Source: DASPHG01 sp963748315 (GTDB lineage Bacteria; Actinomycetota; Thermoleophilia; Solirubrobacterales; Thermoleophilaceae). From it: a DNA stretch of 64,000 nt. The stretch is taken from contig CAVVIK010000006.1 in assembly GCA_963748315.1 (NCBI GenBank), positions 124,001 through 188,000 of the forward strand, read 5' to 3'. Positions within the stretch are counted from its first letter, which is position 1. Every line of letters starts with the position of its first letter. Under the pieces are notes generated by a model. It was not told the origin of the DNA, ran no database searches, and saw nothing but the letters and a program-made list of their open reading frames with translations. Below are positions 25,671 through 38,039 of this stretch, in pieces. A program made the translations under genes and the position numbers.

Positions 25671-27280
25671 GTGACCTCAACCCTCCGTTTCGGCGCCCTC
25701 TGCGCGGCCGCATTTCTCGCGCTCCTCGTCGTGAGCGCACCGGCTACCGGCGCACCGCGGATCACGGGCAAGCTCAGCAAGCCCGGCTACGCGGTGATCG
25801 CGCTCTCAAAGACCGGCAAGGCGAATTGGACCGGCCGAAGCGCCGCAAGTTCACCGTCCGCGCGCCCGCCCAAGTGGTGACGCTGCACCTACGCGCGGCC
25901 GATGGAACCTACGCCGGTCCGATCGTGGTCGGGAAGAGGGAGAGCGGAAGGCGCGCGCTCGTCGGCGTCACGGCGGGCGCGGGCCTCGGCGAGATCGAGG
26001 TCAAGTCCAAACGCGGATTCGCGAAGGCCGGGCACAGGCTTCCGAGGCGACTCCTCGACACGGAGTGGCAGGCGCGTGCCCGCCAGGGGAGGCCGATCGG
26101 AAACGGGCGCAACTTCGGGCGGGTGAAAGTGAAGCGCACGCGCGATCCCGCTCCCGGAGATCGCGACCGCGACGGAGTCCCCAACCAGCTCGACGTCGAC
26201 GATGACGGGGACCTGATCCTCGACAAGGTCGACCGCGGTGGGCGCGGTCGGGCGCGAGCGGCCCAAGGCACCAACGAGTTCGGCCTCGCCACGATCTTCG
26301 CTCCAGGGGCTATGCATGACTGGACGAACGCGAACGCGGGGAGCCTCACGGACGCGGACATCGACGCGACCCTGGCGCGCCAGGGCTACCTGATATTCGA
26401 GATCCTCGAGGTGGGTGCCGAGCTCGACTGCGGCGGCGCCCCGGACCCCGCGAACCCGGCGGGATGGATCGGCGGCCTCTCCTACTGCGCGAGGGGTGGA
26501 ACCGGTTTCGGCTTCGGTCCAGGAGGGTCCGAGTTCCCGGAGTGCTGCGATGACGACGGGGACGGGTTCGGCACACTTCCGAACAACTCGCCCGACTTCC
26601 CGGATCCCGGCCACTTCTTCTTCTCGCATAGGGCAACGACCGCCGAGATCGGCACGGGAGACGTTCTCGTCCAGCGGGTTGGCGAGAGTCAGTTCGTCAC
26701 GCTTCTCCCCTTCGTCTTCGCCACCGTCCCGGCGCTGGTCTCCTACGACGACGGAAGGGGAAATTCCGCCACGATCGACTACCCGGTACCCGAATCTCCG
26801 CCGTCGCCGCCGCCCGCCGGGTCGCAAGGCAACCCGTTCCCGGTGGAGGCGCGCCCGAACGGCGACGTGCTAGTGACGATGACGCTCTGGCGACCCCAGC
26901 GGCGCCCGATACCGCCCGAGTCTGGCGACTGGATCGACATGGGCGGTCTCGGGTACTCGGCGAAGACCCACTTCACGGCCCAGCCCGGCTGCCCGCAGAG
27001 CGCCTTCTCCGAGAACGACCCGAATCTCGCGCCCTCGGAGTCTCCCCTCCCCGACGGTCCCGGTGGCGTCATCGACCTCGCCGCCGATCAACCAGCGAAC
27101 CCGGCGAACACTTTCACCTTCACGCTGAACCTGACCGAGTGCGCCGCCAACCACGGCGCATCTTTCGACCCCGGCGAGACGATCACGCTCTCGTTCCACG
27201 GCGTTGCTTACGGCGGCCCGGAGGAGGGCGCTACGCGGGGGCAGACCGACATCGCAGTGAGCTTCCAGCGACAGCCCTAG
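25671..27280 (+). CDS. Secreted calcium-repeat (thrombospondin type 3-like) protein, one frameshift
   Basis: GTG 25671 opens a clean signal peptide (TSTLRFGALCAAAFLALLVV, then SAPATGAP) and APRITGKLSKPGYAVIALSK. Near 25825-25835 one base appears to be missing; the neighbouring frame continues KRRKFTVRAPAQVVTLHLRA, GTYAGPIVVGKRESGRRALV and so on to the stop at 27280, for about 536 residues in all. DRDRDGVPNQLDVDDDGD (about residue 165-185) is a thrombospondin type 3-like Ca2+-binding repeat and CCDDDGDGFG is a second Asp-rich loop. The rest is beta-rich with several cysteines (ECAANHGASFDPGETITLSF). It is extracellular; binding partner and function are unknown. Its place right after the anchored sigma factor suggests it is a regulon member or the signal-sensing partner. 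Confidence 0.72.
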
Positions 27281-27301
27281 GGCGCACGTAAGCTCCCGGC
27301 C

Positions 27302-28772
27302 GTGCGCGGCCGCGAGCTGTACGTACTCGGGGGCATCGTCGCGCTGGCGGCGCTGCTGCGTTTCGCGACCCTCGACGAGCAGAGCTTCTGGTACGACGAG
27401 GCCGTCACGGTCGGCCTCGTCCGGATGGACTTCGGCGACATGCTCAGCCGAATCCCGGAGAGCGAGTCGACGCCGCCGCTCTACTACGTCATCGCCTGGC
27501 TCTGGGCGAAGGTCTTCGGCACCGGCGAGGTCGGACTGCGCTCGCTGTCGGCTCTCTGCGGCACCGCGTTCGTCCCGGTCGTCTACGCGATCGGCGTCCG
27601 CGCGGTGGGCATCCGTGTCGGGCTGATCGCCGCGGGGCTTTCCGCGGTCAGCCCCCTGCTGGTCTGGTACTCGCAGGAGGCGCGGACCTACTCGCTGCTC
27701 GTCCTCTTCGCCGGGTTGTCGTTCCTCTTCTTCATCCGCTTGCTGACGGGCGACCCGCGCCGGCGCACGCTCGTCCTTTGGGCGGTCTTCTCGGCGCTCG
27801 CGCTCGCTACGCATTACTTCGCGGCGTTCCTCGTCGCGATCGAGGCCGTCTGGCTGTTCGCGTCCGCCGCCAACCGGCGGCCCGTCGCGGTCGCGATCGC
27901 CGGCTTGACGGTTGTCGAGCTCGCCCTGATGCCGCTGCTGCTGCATCAGCGCTCGCTGAACCTCGCCGACTTCATCGACGAGATCCCACTCGGCTACCGC
28001 CTCGCGCGAACGCCGAAACAGTTCCTCGTGGGGTTCGACGCCCCCGGGGAGGTGATCAGCGCGATCGCGGCCTGCGCGCTGGCCCTGCTCGGGCTCTGGT
28101 TCGTCTGGTCGCGCGGCGACGACCGCGAGCGGCGCGCGGCGATCGTGGGGCTGTCTGTCGGCGGGACGGTGCTGGTCACGACGCGTGCTGCTCGCGATCG
28201 TCGGCGTGGACTACTTCGACACGCGCAACGTCGTCATCGCATGGCTGCCGCTCGCCCTCGCGGTCGCCGCCGGGCTGGGCGCCCGCCGCGCCGGCCGGAC
28301 GGGCGTCGTCGCCGCGGTCGCGCTCGCGCTGCTGAGCGCGTCGACGGTCGTCTTCGTGGCGACCAGCGAGTCGCTGCAGCGCGACAACTGGCGCGGTGTC
28401 GCGGAAGCGCTCGACAAGTACCACTCGGCGAGCCCGCGCGCACTCGTGATCACGCCGTTCACGGCGCCTGCGCCGTTCGCCGTGTACGCGCCGGAGTGGA
28501 AGGTGATGTCGCCGAAGGGGGCGATGGTGCAGGAGATCGACCTCGTGGCGCTGCCACTCAGGCGGCGGACGCAGGCACGCCCCGGCGAGCCGCCGCGCCC
28601 CGAGCACCATCCGCCGCCCACGCCCGCGTTCCATCTCGTCCAGACGCGCTTCGAGGAGACGTACACGCTGCTGCGCTACACGTCGCCCACGCCCGCGCAC
28701 GTGACGCCGGCCGGGCTCGTCAGCAAGCACATCGAGTTCGAGCGGCGCGCGGCGGTGCTGCTCGAGCCCTAG
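27302..28772 (+). CDS. GT39-type membrane glycosyltransferase, one frameshift
   Basis: A polytopic GT-C enzyme (dolichyl/polyprenyl-phosphate-mannose glycosyltransferase superfamily, ArnT/PMT-like). From GTG 27302: LYVLGGIVALAALLRFATLD, then EQSFWYDEAVTVGLV, where the acidic residues of the first outer loop are the catalytic/metal site of GT-C enzymes. Helices follow, with SPLLVWYSQEARTYSLLVLF, a family signature. Near 28180 the frame changes and continues LLAIVGVDYFDTRNVVIAWL, typical of this family's late helices, to TAG at 28770-28772, with a C-terminal soluble domain. Joined length is about 490 residues. It transfers a sugar from a lipid-phosphate donor on the outer side of the membrane. 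It converges with the MoaD-MoaE gene, overlapping by 4 bases. Confidence 0.8.
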
Positions 28773-29410
28773 TCGGCAGCCGGCGCGGTCCCCTCGACCC
28801 AGCGCCCCTCGCCGCCCGCGACCTCCTTCTTCCAGATCGGCGCTTCGGCCTTGATCCGGTCGATGACCTCGCGCGCAGCGGCGAACGCCTCGCTGCGGTG
28901 CGGCGCCGATACGGCCACCAGCACGCTCGCCTCGCTCAGCGGAACGGTGCCGATGCGGTGCTCCGCGGCGGCGGCGCACAGGCCGTGCCGCTCGATCGCG
29001 TCAGACAGGATCGCCTCGATGCGCGGCTCCGCCATCTCCGCGTAGGCCTCGTACTCGAGCTGTTCGACCTCGCGCGTCACGCCCTGGAACGTCACGACCG
29101 CTCCCGCGCGCGCGTCGCGCACGCGCTCGATCAGGCCGTCCGCGCTGAGCGGGTCGGTCGTGATCCGCGCCCACGGTCCCTCGCCCCCGCTCACGGGCGG
29201 GATCAGCGCCAGCTCGTCGCCCGGGGCGAGTTCCGCCTCGCCGTCGGCGTACTCGCGGTTGACCGCCATGACCACGGGCAGGTCCGCGGCGAGCGAGCCC
29301 AGCTCCTCGATCGCGTCCTTCACCCGCGCGCCCTCCGGGAGCTCGATCGACAGCTCGGAAGTGCCCGCGCGCTCGCGGAGCTGCGCGAAGAGGCGGACGG
29401 TGACCTGCAT
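28769..29410 (-). CDS. moaX: MoaD-MoaE fusion (molybdopterin synthase)
   Basis: A 213-residue fusion of the two molybdopterin synthase subunits, which converts cyclic pyranopterin monophosphate to molybdopterin in the cytoplasm. Residues 1-76 are MoaD, a ubiquitin-like sulfur carrier (MQVTVRLFAQLRERAGTSEL) ending with the Gly-Gly at 75-76 (LIPPVSGG). Residues 80-213 are MoaE: GAVVTFQGVTRE, LEYEAYAEMAE, HRIGTVPLSEASVLVAVSA and IDRIKAEAPIWKKE with the conserved lysines. In Mycobacterium tuberculosis the homologous MoaX is cleaved after the Gly-Gly to free the MoaD thiocarboxylate end; the same should apply here. The ATG 29408-29410 start removes a long non-conserved leader. No other Mo-cofactor gene is nearby. 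Confidence 0.9.
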   Translation of the reverse strand: MQVTVRLFAQLRERAGTSELSIELPEGARVKDAIEELGSLAADLPVVMAVNREYADGEAELAPGDELALIPPVSGGEGPWARITTDPLSADGLIERVRDARAGAVVTFQGVTREVEQLEYEAYAEMAEPRIEAILSDAIERHGLCAAAAEHRIGTVPLSEASVLVAVSAPHRSEAFAAAREVIDRIKAEAPIWKKEVAGGEGRWVEGTAPAAD

Positions 29411-29432
29411 GGTGAGGAATGCTACGGCGGGT

Positions 29433-30110
29433 ATGGACCTCCCCTGGCGTCTCAAGCTCCTCGCGGCACGCGCACGCCGGCGACTCGCCGGGCCGCAGCC
29501 CGATCGCGAGGACGTCGTGCGCCGCCACGCGGCGGGCAAGACGTTCTGCGATGTCGGCTGCATGTGGAAGGTGAACGGGCGGATCGCGTTCGTCGCCGAG
29601 GAGGCCGGCGCCACTGCTGTCACCGGCGTCGACGTGATGGACGCGACGCCCGAGTTCGAGGCCGAGCGCGCGCGGCGCTCGTCGCAGGTCCGCTTCGTGC
29701 GCGGCGACCTGCACGACCCGGCGACGGTCGCGGACGTCGGCCCGCACGAGGTCGTGTGGTGCAGCGGCGTCCTCTACCACGCGCCCAACCCGGTGCTGAC
29801 GCTAGAGCGGCTGCGCGAGCTCACGACCGAGCTGCTGATCCTTCAGACGATGACCCTGCCCGAGCTGCCGGGCGTGAAGCAGGGGCTCGTCTTCTACCCC
29901 GGCGTGCCGAACCCGCGGCTGTATGCGCGCTGGGGCGAGCAGGCCGCGCGCTCGCTCCGGCTGCCGGAGCCGGGCGAGGACCCATACGCGCCGTGGTGGT
30001 GGGGCATCTCGCGGTCGGCGCTCGACGCGATGCTGCGCGCCGCCCGCTTCGAGCCCGTAGAGCACTGGGGCGACCCCTTCGCCGTGCACGTGATCGCGCG
30101 ACCGGTCTGA
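29433..30110 (+). CDS. SAM-dependent methyltransferase-like protein
   Basis: A 225-residue class I methyltransferase fold from ATG 29433; the longer frame upstream is the antisense shadow of the MoaD-MoaE gene. The SAM-binding loop is variant: KTFCDVGCMWKVNGRIAFVA, with a VxCxxK pattern replacing the usual GxGxG, then TAVTGVDVMDATPEFEAERA and VRFVRGDLHDPATV. WCSGVLYHAPNPVLTLERLR is the post-I motif shared with Methyltransf_23 proteins, and LLILQTMTLPELPGVKQGL follows. The C-terminus (PYAPWWWGISRSALDAMLRA) is like tRNA uridine carboxymethyl (CmoB-like) and natural-product methyltransferases. Start codons of this gene and moaX are 22 bases apart and divergent. Substrate unknown. Confidence 0.72.
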   Translation: MDLPWRLKLLAARARRRLAGPQPDREDVVRRHAAGKTFCDVGCMWKVNGRIAFVAEEAGATAVTGVDVMDATPEFEAERARRSSQVRFVRGDLHDPATVADVGPHEVVWCSGVLYHAPNPVLTLERLRELTTELLILQTMTLPELPGVKQGLVFYPGVPNPRLYARWGEQAARSLRLPEPGEDPYAPWWWGISRSALDAMLRAARFEPVEHWGDPFAVHVIARPV

Positions 30111-30136
30111 GGGGGGCTGGGATAATCCGCCGTCCG

Positions 30137-31756
<1,620 letters not shown>

Positions 31757-31758
31757 CG

Positions 31759-32241
31759 ATCTACGACGCCTCCGTCGCCGTCCACGTGATGGCGGCGATC
31801 GTCGGCTTCGGCCCGCTGTTCGCGTTCCCGCTCTTCATCAGCGTGACCGAACGGCGCGACCGTCTATCGCTGCCGGTCGTGCTGCGCGCGGTCAACCGGA
31901 CCGAGCGGGCGATCGTGATCCCCGCCGGCGCGCTCGTCGGGTTCACCGGCGTCTACCAGGCGATCGACGGCCCGTTCGCGTTCGACCGCGACGAGTGGAT
32001 GACGATCGGCTTCGCCCTCTACCTGCTCGTGTTCGGCGTGCTCGTGCTGCTGGTCGAGCCTCTACGCGCCCAGGCCGCCGACGAGGCCGACAAAGTCCTC
32101 GCGGACGCCGGCGACGACGACCACGATCTGCCGCTGTCGGAGGCCTACCGGGCCAAGATGCGCCTGCCGAACATGCTCATGCCCGCGATCGGGGTCGTGA
32201 TCCTCTTCGTCGTGTATCTGATGGAAATCAAGCCGGGCTGA
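31759..32241 (+). CDS. Small membrane protein, DUF2269-like, probable ATC start
   Basis: About 160 residues with four hydrophobic segments: VAVHVMAAIVGFGPLFAFPL, the Ala/Gly-rich AIVIPAGALVGFTGVYQAI, TIGFALYLLVFGVLVLL and LMPAIGVVILFVVYLM. A charged loop (ADEADKVLADAGDDDHDL) separates the last two. This matches the small integral-membrane DUF2269 group, whose members, as I recall, begin with (I)YD followed by the first helix. Here that position is ATC TAC GAC, seven bases after a perfect AAGGAGG. The next normal starts, GTG 31786 and ATG 31789, would cut into the first helix and have no Shine-Dalgarno. Only two bases separate the mutase stop from the ATC. Function unknown. Confidence 0.68.
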   Translation: MYDASVAVHVMAAIVGFGPLFAFPLFISVTERRDRLSLPVVLRAVNRTERAIVIPAGALVGFTGVYQAIDGPFAFDRDEWMTIGFALYLLVFGVLVLLVEPLRAQAADEADKVLADAGDDDHDLPLSEAYRAKMRLPNMLMPAIGVVILFVVYLMEIKPG

Positions 32242-32295
32242 AAGATCGCCTGCATCCGCAGGACGGCCGCCGGGCACGGTCGAATCGTCCCGCCG

Positions 32296-32970
32296 ATGCC
32301 CCAGGTGCAGGCACAGCGGCGACTGGTGAAGTCACCGCCCGAGCTCTGGAACGAGCTGAGTGACGCCGAGGCGCTCGCGCGTCATCTGGGCGAGTTCGGC
32401 GAGATCCGCATTACGCGGCTCGAGCCGGAGACCAAGGTCGTCTGGGAGGGCGAGCGGGCGAACGGCATCGTCGAGATCGAGTCCTCCGGGTGGGGAACCA
32501 AGGTGATCCTCACGGCCGAGGTCGAGAGCCCGGAGCCGGAGACCACTCCGGAGCCTGAGCCCGAACCCGAGCCGGAACCGGAAGGCGAGCCCGAGCCGGC
32601 CGCAACCGAGACCGAACCGGAGCCGGAGCCCGAACTCGGAGCCCGAGCCGCCGCGGGTCGCCCCCATGTCGGTCGCAGCCCAGCGCCGCGGCTTCCTGGC
32701 CCGCTTCTTCAACCGCGACGACCGGGTCGAAACGGTGATCGCCCAAGCCCGCGAGGCCGTCGCGGACGAGCCCGAGCCCACCCCGGATCCCGAGCCCGAG
32801 CCCGGAGCCCGAGCCCAGAGCCAGAGCCCACTCCGGAGCCGACCCCGCCGCCGGAGCCCGCCGCCGAGGCCGACGACGAGCAACGAGCAACGGACAACGA
32901 GCAACAGATCCTCGAGTCCGTCCTCGACCAGCTCGGCCAGGCGCACCACCGCCCGTTCTCGCGCGCCTAG
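32296..32970 (+). CDS. SRPBCC-like protein with long Glu-Pro repeat, two frameshifts
   Basis: ATG 32296 opens an N-terminal domain of about 75 residues (QVQAQRRLVKSPPELWNELS, GEIRITRLEPETKVVWEGER, SSGWGTKVILTAEVE) that resembles the polyketide-cyclase/SRPBCC fold in truncated form. It is followed by repeated Glu-Pro pairs. Near 32640 the frame moves so that SVAAQRRGFLARFFNRDDRV and ETVIAQAREAVADEPEP are read, and near 32805 it returns to give PEPAAEADDEQRATDNEQQI, ILESVLDQLGQAHHRPFSR and the stop. Both shifts fall in the repeat, where sequencing slips are easy. The Phe/Arg helix FLARFFNR could be membrane-associated. Function unknown. Confidence 0.6.
   Translation: MPQVQAQRRLVKSPPELWNELSDAEALARHLGEFGEIRITRLEPETKVVWEGERANGIVEIESSGWGTKVILTAEVESPEPETTPEPEPEPEPEPEGEPEPAATETEPEPEPELGARAAAGRPHVGRSPAPRLPGPLLQPRRPGRNGDRPSPRGRRGRARAHPGSRARARSPSPEPEPTPEPTPPPEPAAEADDEQRATDNEQQILESVLDQLGQAHHRPFSRA
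32530..32860 (+). repeat. In-gene Glu-Pro (GAGCCN) low-complexity repeat
   Basis: Two blocks, about 32530-32655 and 32770-32860, consist mostly of hexamers of the GAGCCC/GAGCCG type encoding (Glu-Pro)n. The blocks bracket a unique 35-residue segment. Both frameshifts of the gene lie at block edges, which fits replication or sequencing slippage. The irregular units and coding sense exclude a CRISPR array. Confidence 0.75.
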
Positions 32971-33017
32971 CGCGGACGTAGCCGCACCCACCCGCCCGCT
33001 CTACGCTGGGTAAGGCC

Positions 33018-35061
33018 ATGGCGACCCCGCGCCGCTCCCTCATGGCCGCTGCGCTCTCGCTGCTCGCGTTCGCGGCCCTCCCACCGCTCGCATCGGCTGC
33101 GCCGGTGAAGGACCGCTACATCGTCGTGCTCAAGGACGCGGTGCGGCATCCCGGCGCCGTCGCCCGCGCTCACGGCGGGCGCGATCGAGTGGTCTACCGA
33201 GCCGCGCTGAACGGCTACGCGGCGACGATCCCGCCAGGCCGGGTGGATGCGGTGCGGAGTGACCCGCGCGTGAGGTATGTGGAGCCGGATCGGGTCATGC
33301 ACGCGTTCGCCACCCAGTCGAGCGCGCCGTGGGGGCTCGACCGCATCGACCAGCGGTTTCGGCCGCTGAACGGGAGCTACAACTACGCGCCCACCGGCCT
33401 GGGCGTGACGGCTTACATCCTCGACACCGGCATCCGGGCCTCCCACACGCAGTTCGGCGGGCGCGTCGGTGCCGGCTTCAACACCATCGACGACGGCAAC
33501 GGCACGAACGACTGCGACGGCCACGGCACCCATGTCGCCGGCACCGTCGGCGGCTCGACCTACGGGGTCGCCAAGCGCGTTCGACTGGTGCCGGTCCGGG
33601 TGCTGGACTGCGGCGGCAGCGGATCGACCTCCGGGATCATCGAGGGGGTCGACTGGGTCACCCGCAACGCCCGGCACCCGGCCGTGGCCAACATGAGCCT
33701 GGGCGGTGGTATCAGCCCCGCGCTCGACCAGGCCGTCGCGAGGTCGATCGCGAGCGGTGTGCCGTACACGATCGCCGCCGGCAACGGCAACCCGGGCGGC
33801 AAGGCCCAAGACGCATGCGGCACCTCGCCGGCGCGCGTGTCGAGCGCGATCACCGTCAGCGCGACGGACTCGAGCGACCAGAAGGCGAGCTTCGCGAACT
33901 ACGGCAACTGCGTCGACTTCTTCGCACCCGGCGTCGGCATCACGTCCGCCTACAACTCCTCCAACACCGCCACCGCCACGTTGCAGGGGACGTCGATGGC
34001 GGCGCCGCACGTCGCGGGCGCCGCCGCGCTCTACCTGGAGGCGCACCGCCAGGTCGGGTCGCAGACCGTGAGGGACGCGCTCTACAGCTGGGCGACGAAG
34101 GGCGTCGTCGGCAACTCGAACACCTCCCACAACGACCTGCTGTACATGGCGGGCTTCAGCGCCGCCGTTCCACCGTCGAACACCGCTCCGCCCGCGATCA
34201 CCGGCGTCCCCGGCGCCGGCGAGACGCTCGCGGGTTCGACGGGCAGCTGGTCCGGGACCGCGCCCATCTCGCTGTCCAGCCAATGGCAGCGCTGTGACGA
34301 GTCCGGCTCGGGCTGCGTTGACGTCGCCGGCGCCACCGGCGACGACCTACGGGCTGACGGAGGCTGATGTCGGCCACACGATCCGGCTCAACGTCACCGC
34401 AGCGAACGTCGCGGGCTCCGCGGCTGCGGCCTCGGGCCAGACGGCGGTCATCCAGGTGAAGCCCGAGAACACGGAGGCGCCGAAGCTGTCCGCGGAGAAG
34501 TACGAGACCGGTCGCCGGGTGAGGGCGACCACCGGCTCCTGGCACGGGACGGCGCTCGCGTTCGACTACCAATGGTTCCGCTGCGGCAGAGGCGGCCGCG
34601 ACTGCACCGCGATCCACGGGGCGACGCGGCGCACCCTCGAGCTCGGGCAGGCGGCCGCGGGTAAGACCGTGCGCGTCGTCGTGACCGCCTCGAACGCCGC
34701 CGGCGAGAGCGCGGCCCTGTCGGCGGCGAGCGACGTCGTGCGCGTTCCGCCGGCGGAGGTCAGGATCAAGCTGCCGCGGCACCCCGAGCTCGCCCGACGG
34801 CTGCGCGTGCGCCTCGAGCTCGAGCACGCGAAGCGGTTCGCCGTCAAGGTCGTGCAGCCGGGAGACGGCGACGTCGTCGGGCGGCGGCGCGGCCGCGTCC
34901 GCGACCGCCACCGGATCCGCCTGCGTGTGCCGCTCTCGCGCCGGTTCCGCCGCGCGATGGAGAACGCCGGCGACGACGAGAAGCTGAAGGTCGTCGTCCG
35001 GGTGCGCGGGGAGAACGGAAAGCGCACGCGCAAGTCGCGCAAGTTCGAACTCGAGCTCTGA
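33018..35061 (+). CDS. Secreted subtilase (S8, proteinase K-like) with Ig-like tail, one frameshift
   Basis: A preproprotease: signal peptide RSLMAAALSLLAFAALPPLA, inhibitor I9 propeptide (DRYIVVLKDAVRHPGAVARA to VRYVEPDRVM), then the S8 catalytic domain with Asp136 (YILDTGI), His169 (GHGTHVAGTVGG) and Ser326 (GTSMAAPHVAGAAAL). ATQSSAPWGLDRIDQRFRPL at the mature start is proteinase K-like. After about residue 390 come Ig-like modules (TGSWSGTAPISLSSQWQRC, and again TGSWHGTALAFDYQWFRC). Near 34345 the frame changes, from SGCVDVAGATG to TYGLTEADVGHTIRLNVTAA, and the second frame runs to 35061. The last 90 residues are very basic (RRRGRVRDRHRIRLRVPLSR) and could bind the anionic cell surface. 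Total about 680 residues. Extracellular protein degradation is the likely role. Confidence 0.85.
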
Positions 35062-35090
35062 TCCGGCCCCGAGTAGCATCCGGCGCCCTC

Positions 35091-36656
<1,566 letters not shown>

Positions 36657-36660
<4 letters not shown>

Positions 36661-37061
36661 CTCGGCCAGAAGTCCTGCTGCTGCTCGGTGCGCGGCTCTG
36701 CGAGCCGGGTCGAGAGAATGAACAGCTCGGCCTCCGAGTCAGCGTCATTGTGGACCGAGCGGAACGCCTCTCCCGCGATGCGCACTGCCGTCTGCGGCCC
36801 GGCCTCGAACACGTCGTCGCCGACCTTGAACGTGACGGTTCCCGAGATCACGAAGAAGACCTCCTCCTGCCCGGGATGTCGATGGCCATAGCTGTCGCGG
36901 CCCCCGGTGCCGGGCGGCATTCGCCGCCAGCTGAAGGCCACCTCGGTAGTCCCGAGAGCCTCCGCGTACCAGCGCATCTCCCCGTACTCCGGGTAGTCCG
37001 CCATGAAGTCACCCGCCTGCTCGCGCGTGGCGATCGAATACGGCCGTTCTGCATCTGTCAT
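36657..37061 (-). CDS. Cupin-domain protein
   Basis: A 134-residue single-domain cupin (double-stranded beta-helix) from ATG 37059-37061, preceded by a GGAGAGGAGCGGAG ribosome-binding region. Cupin motif 1 is GRDSYGHRHPGQEEVFFVIS with two histidines and a glutamate as metal ligands. Motif 2 is AVRIAGEAFRSVHNDADSE with the third histidine. WYAEALGTTEVAFSWRRMPP precedes it. The stop TAA overlaps the end of pccB tail to tail. It lies 14 bases after the ornithine-cyclodeaminase-family gene on the same strand, probably one transcript. Substrate and whether it is enzymatic or binding-only are unknown. Confidence 0.82.
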
Positions 37062-37074
37062 CTCCGCTCCTCTC

Positions 37075-38010
37075 CTATAAGCGTACGGTCGGGACCTTCG
37101 CACCGGTCTCCAAGATCGCGTGGCAGAGCGCGAGGTCCTGGATCGCGAGCCCCGTCGAGTCGAACAGCGTCATCTCGTCCGGCGCCGTGCGCCCCTCGGC
37201 CGCGCCGGTCAGGACCGCACCCAGCTCGGTGACGTCGTCGCGCGTGACGCGCCCGTCCGCGACGGCGCCGGTCAGCTCGCCGCCGTGGCTCGCCTGCGCC
37301 CATTCGTCGCAGAAGAGCCGACAGCGCTCGATCGCGTCGAGCTCCGCCTCCGCCTTGCCGGGGCCGTCGGCGCCGAGCATGTTGAGGTGGACGCCGGGAT
37401 GCAGGTCGCCGACGCCCACGACCGGCTCGTGGCCCGGCGTCACGCAGGTGACGATGTCGCACGCCAGCGCGTCCTCGCGCGCGCCGGCCTCCCAGCCCAG
37501 CTCGCCGGCGAGCGCGCCGGCGGCCTCGGGATCGACGTCAAAGCAGACGCCGGTTTCGAACTCCGCCGTCGCGAGACAGCGCGCGGCCCAGGCTCCGTGA
37601 AGTCCGCAGCCGATCACCCCCACCGACGACGCGTCCTCGCGAGCGAGCTCCTGAGCGGCCACGGCCGCGACCGCGCCGGTCCGGAGCGCCGTGACGGCGC
37701 GCACGTCGACGAGCGCGAGCGGCTCGCCTGTCTCGGCGCTCGACACGCAGATCACGCCCATCACCACGGGCAGCCCGCGAGCCGGGTTGCCCGGGAACGA
37801 GGTCACCCACTTCAGGATCGCGAGCCCCCCGCCCTTGGCGGGCATGGCGCGAAAGTCGCCCGCAGGCGGCACCGCGAGGTACACCTTCGGCGGCATCGCC
37901 CACTCGTCCGACTCGTAGCGGACGAAGCCGTCGCGGACGCGCTCGATCGCGTCGAGCGGCTGGACGGCTGCGAGCACCGTCTCGTAGTCGTACACGGGCA
38001 CGTCGGCCAA
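37075..38010 (-). CDS. Ornithine cyclodeaminase/mu-crystallin-family oxidoreductase
   Basis: A 311-residue NAD(P)-dependent enzyme. TTG at 38008-38010 starts VPVYDYETVLAAVQPLDAIE after three residues; GTG 37999-38001 is an alternative. PPKVYLAVPPAGDFRAMPAK and LAILKWVTSFPGNPARGLPV form the substrate domain typical of the OCD/alanine-dehydrogenase-like family (Lys in LKWV contacts the substrate). The dinucleotide fold starts SSVGVIGCGLHGAWAARCL, and CDIVTCVTPGHEPVVGV and GVHLNMLGADGPGKAEAELD follow, all family hallmarks. Members act as ornithine cyclodeaminases, L-alanine dehydrogenases or ketimine reductases, which cannot be separated here. Transcribed ahead of the cupin gene and divergent from the epsilon-subunit gene (29 bases apart). 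Confidence 0.85.
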   Translation of the reverse strand: MADVPVYDYETVLAAVQPLDAIERVRDGFVRYESDEWAMPPKVYLAVPPAGDFRAMPAKGGGLAILKWVTSFPGNPARGLPVVMGVICVSSAETGEPLALVDVRAVTALRTGAVAAVAAQELAREDASSVGVIGCGLHGAWAARCLATAEFETGVCFDVDPEAAGALAGELGWEAGAREDALACDIVTCVTPGHEPVVGVGDLHPGVHLNMLGADGPGKAEAELDAIERCRLFCDEWAQASHGGELTGAVADGRVTRDDVTELGAVLTGAAEGRTAPDEMTLFDSTGLAIQDLALCHAILETGAKVPTVRL

Positions 38011-38039
38011 ACCGAGCCGACTGTACCCTCCCGCGTCCA

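Noticed and set aside
24362..27280. One 972-codon open frame covering both sigma factor and secreted protein
   Set aside because: A clean signal peptide starts in another frame at 25671 and the sigma tail ends at TAG 25605 in a third. The single frame is open only because of high GC and paired frameshifts.
32530..32860. CRISPR array or tandem regulatory repeat
   Set aside because: Units are 6 bases, irregular, and encode Glu-Pro in frame; no spacers of constant length.
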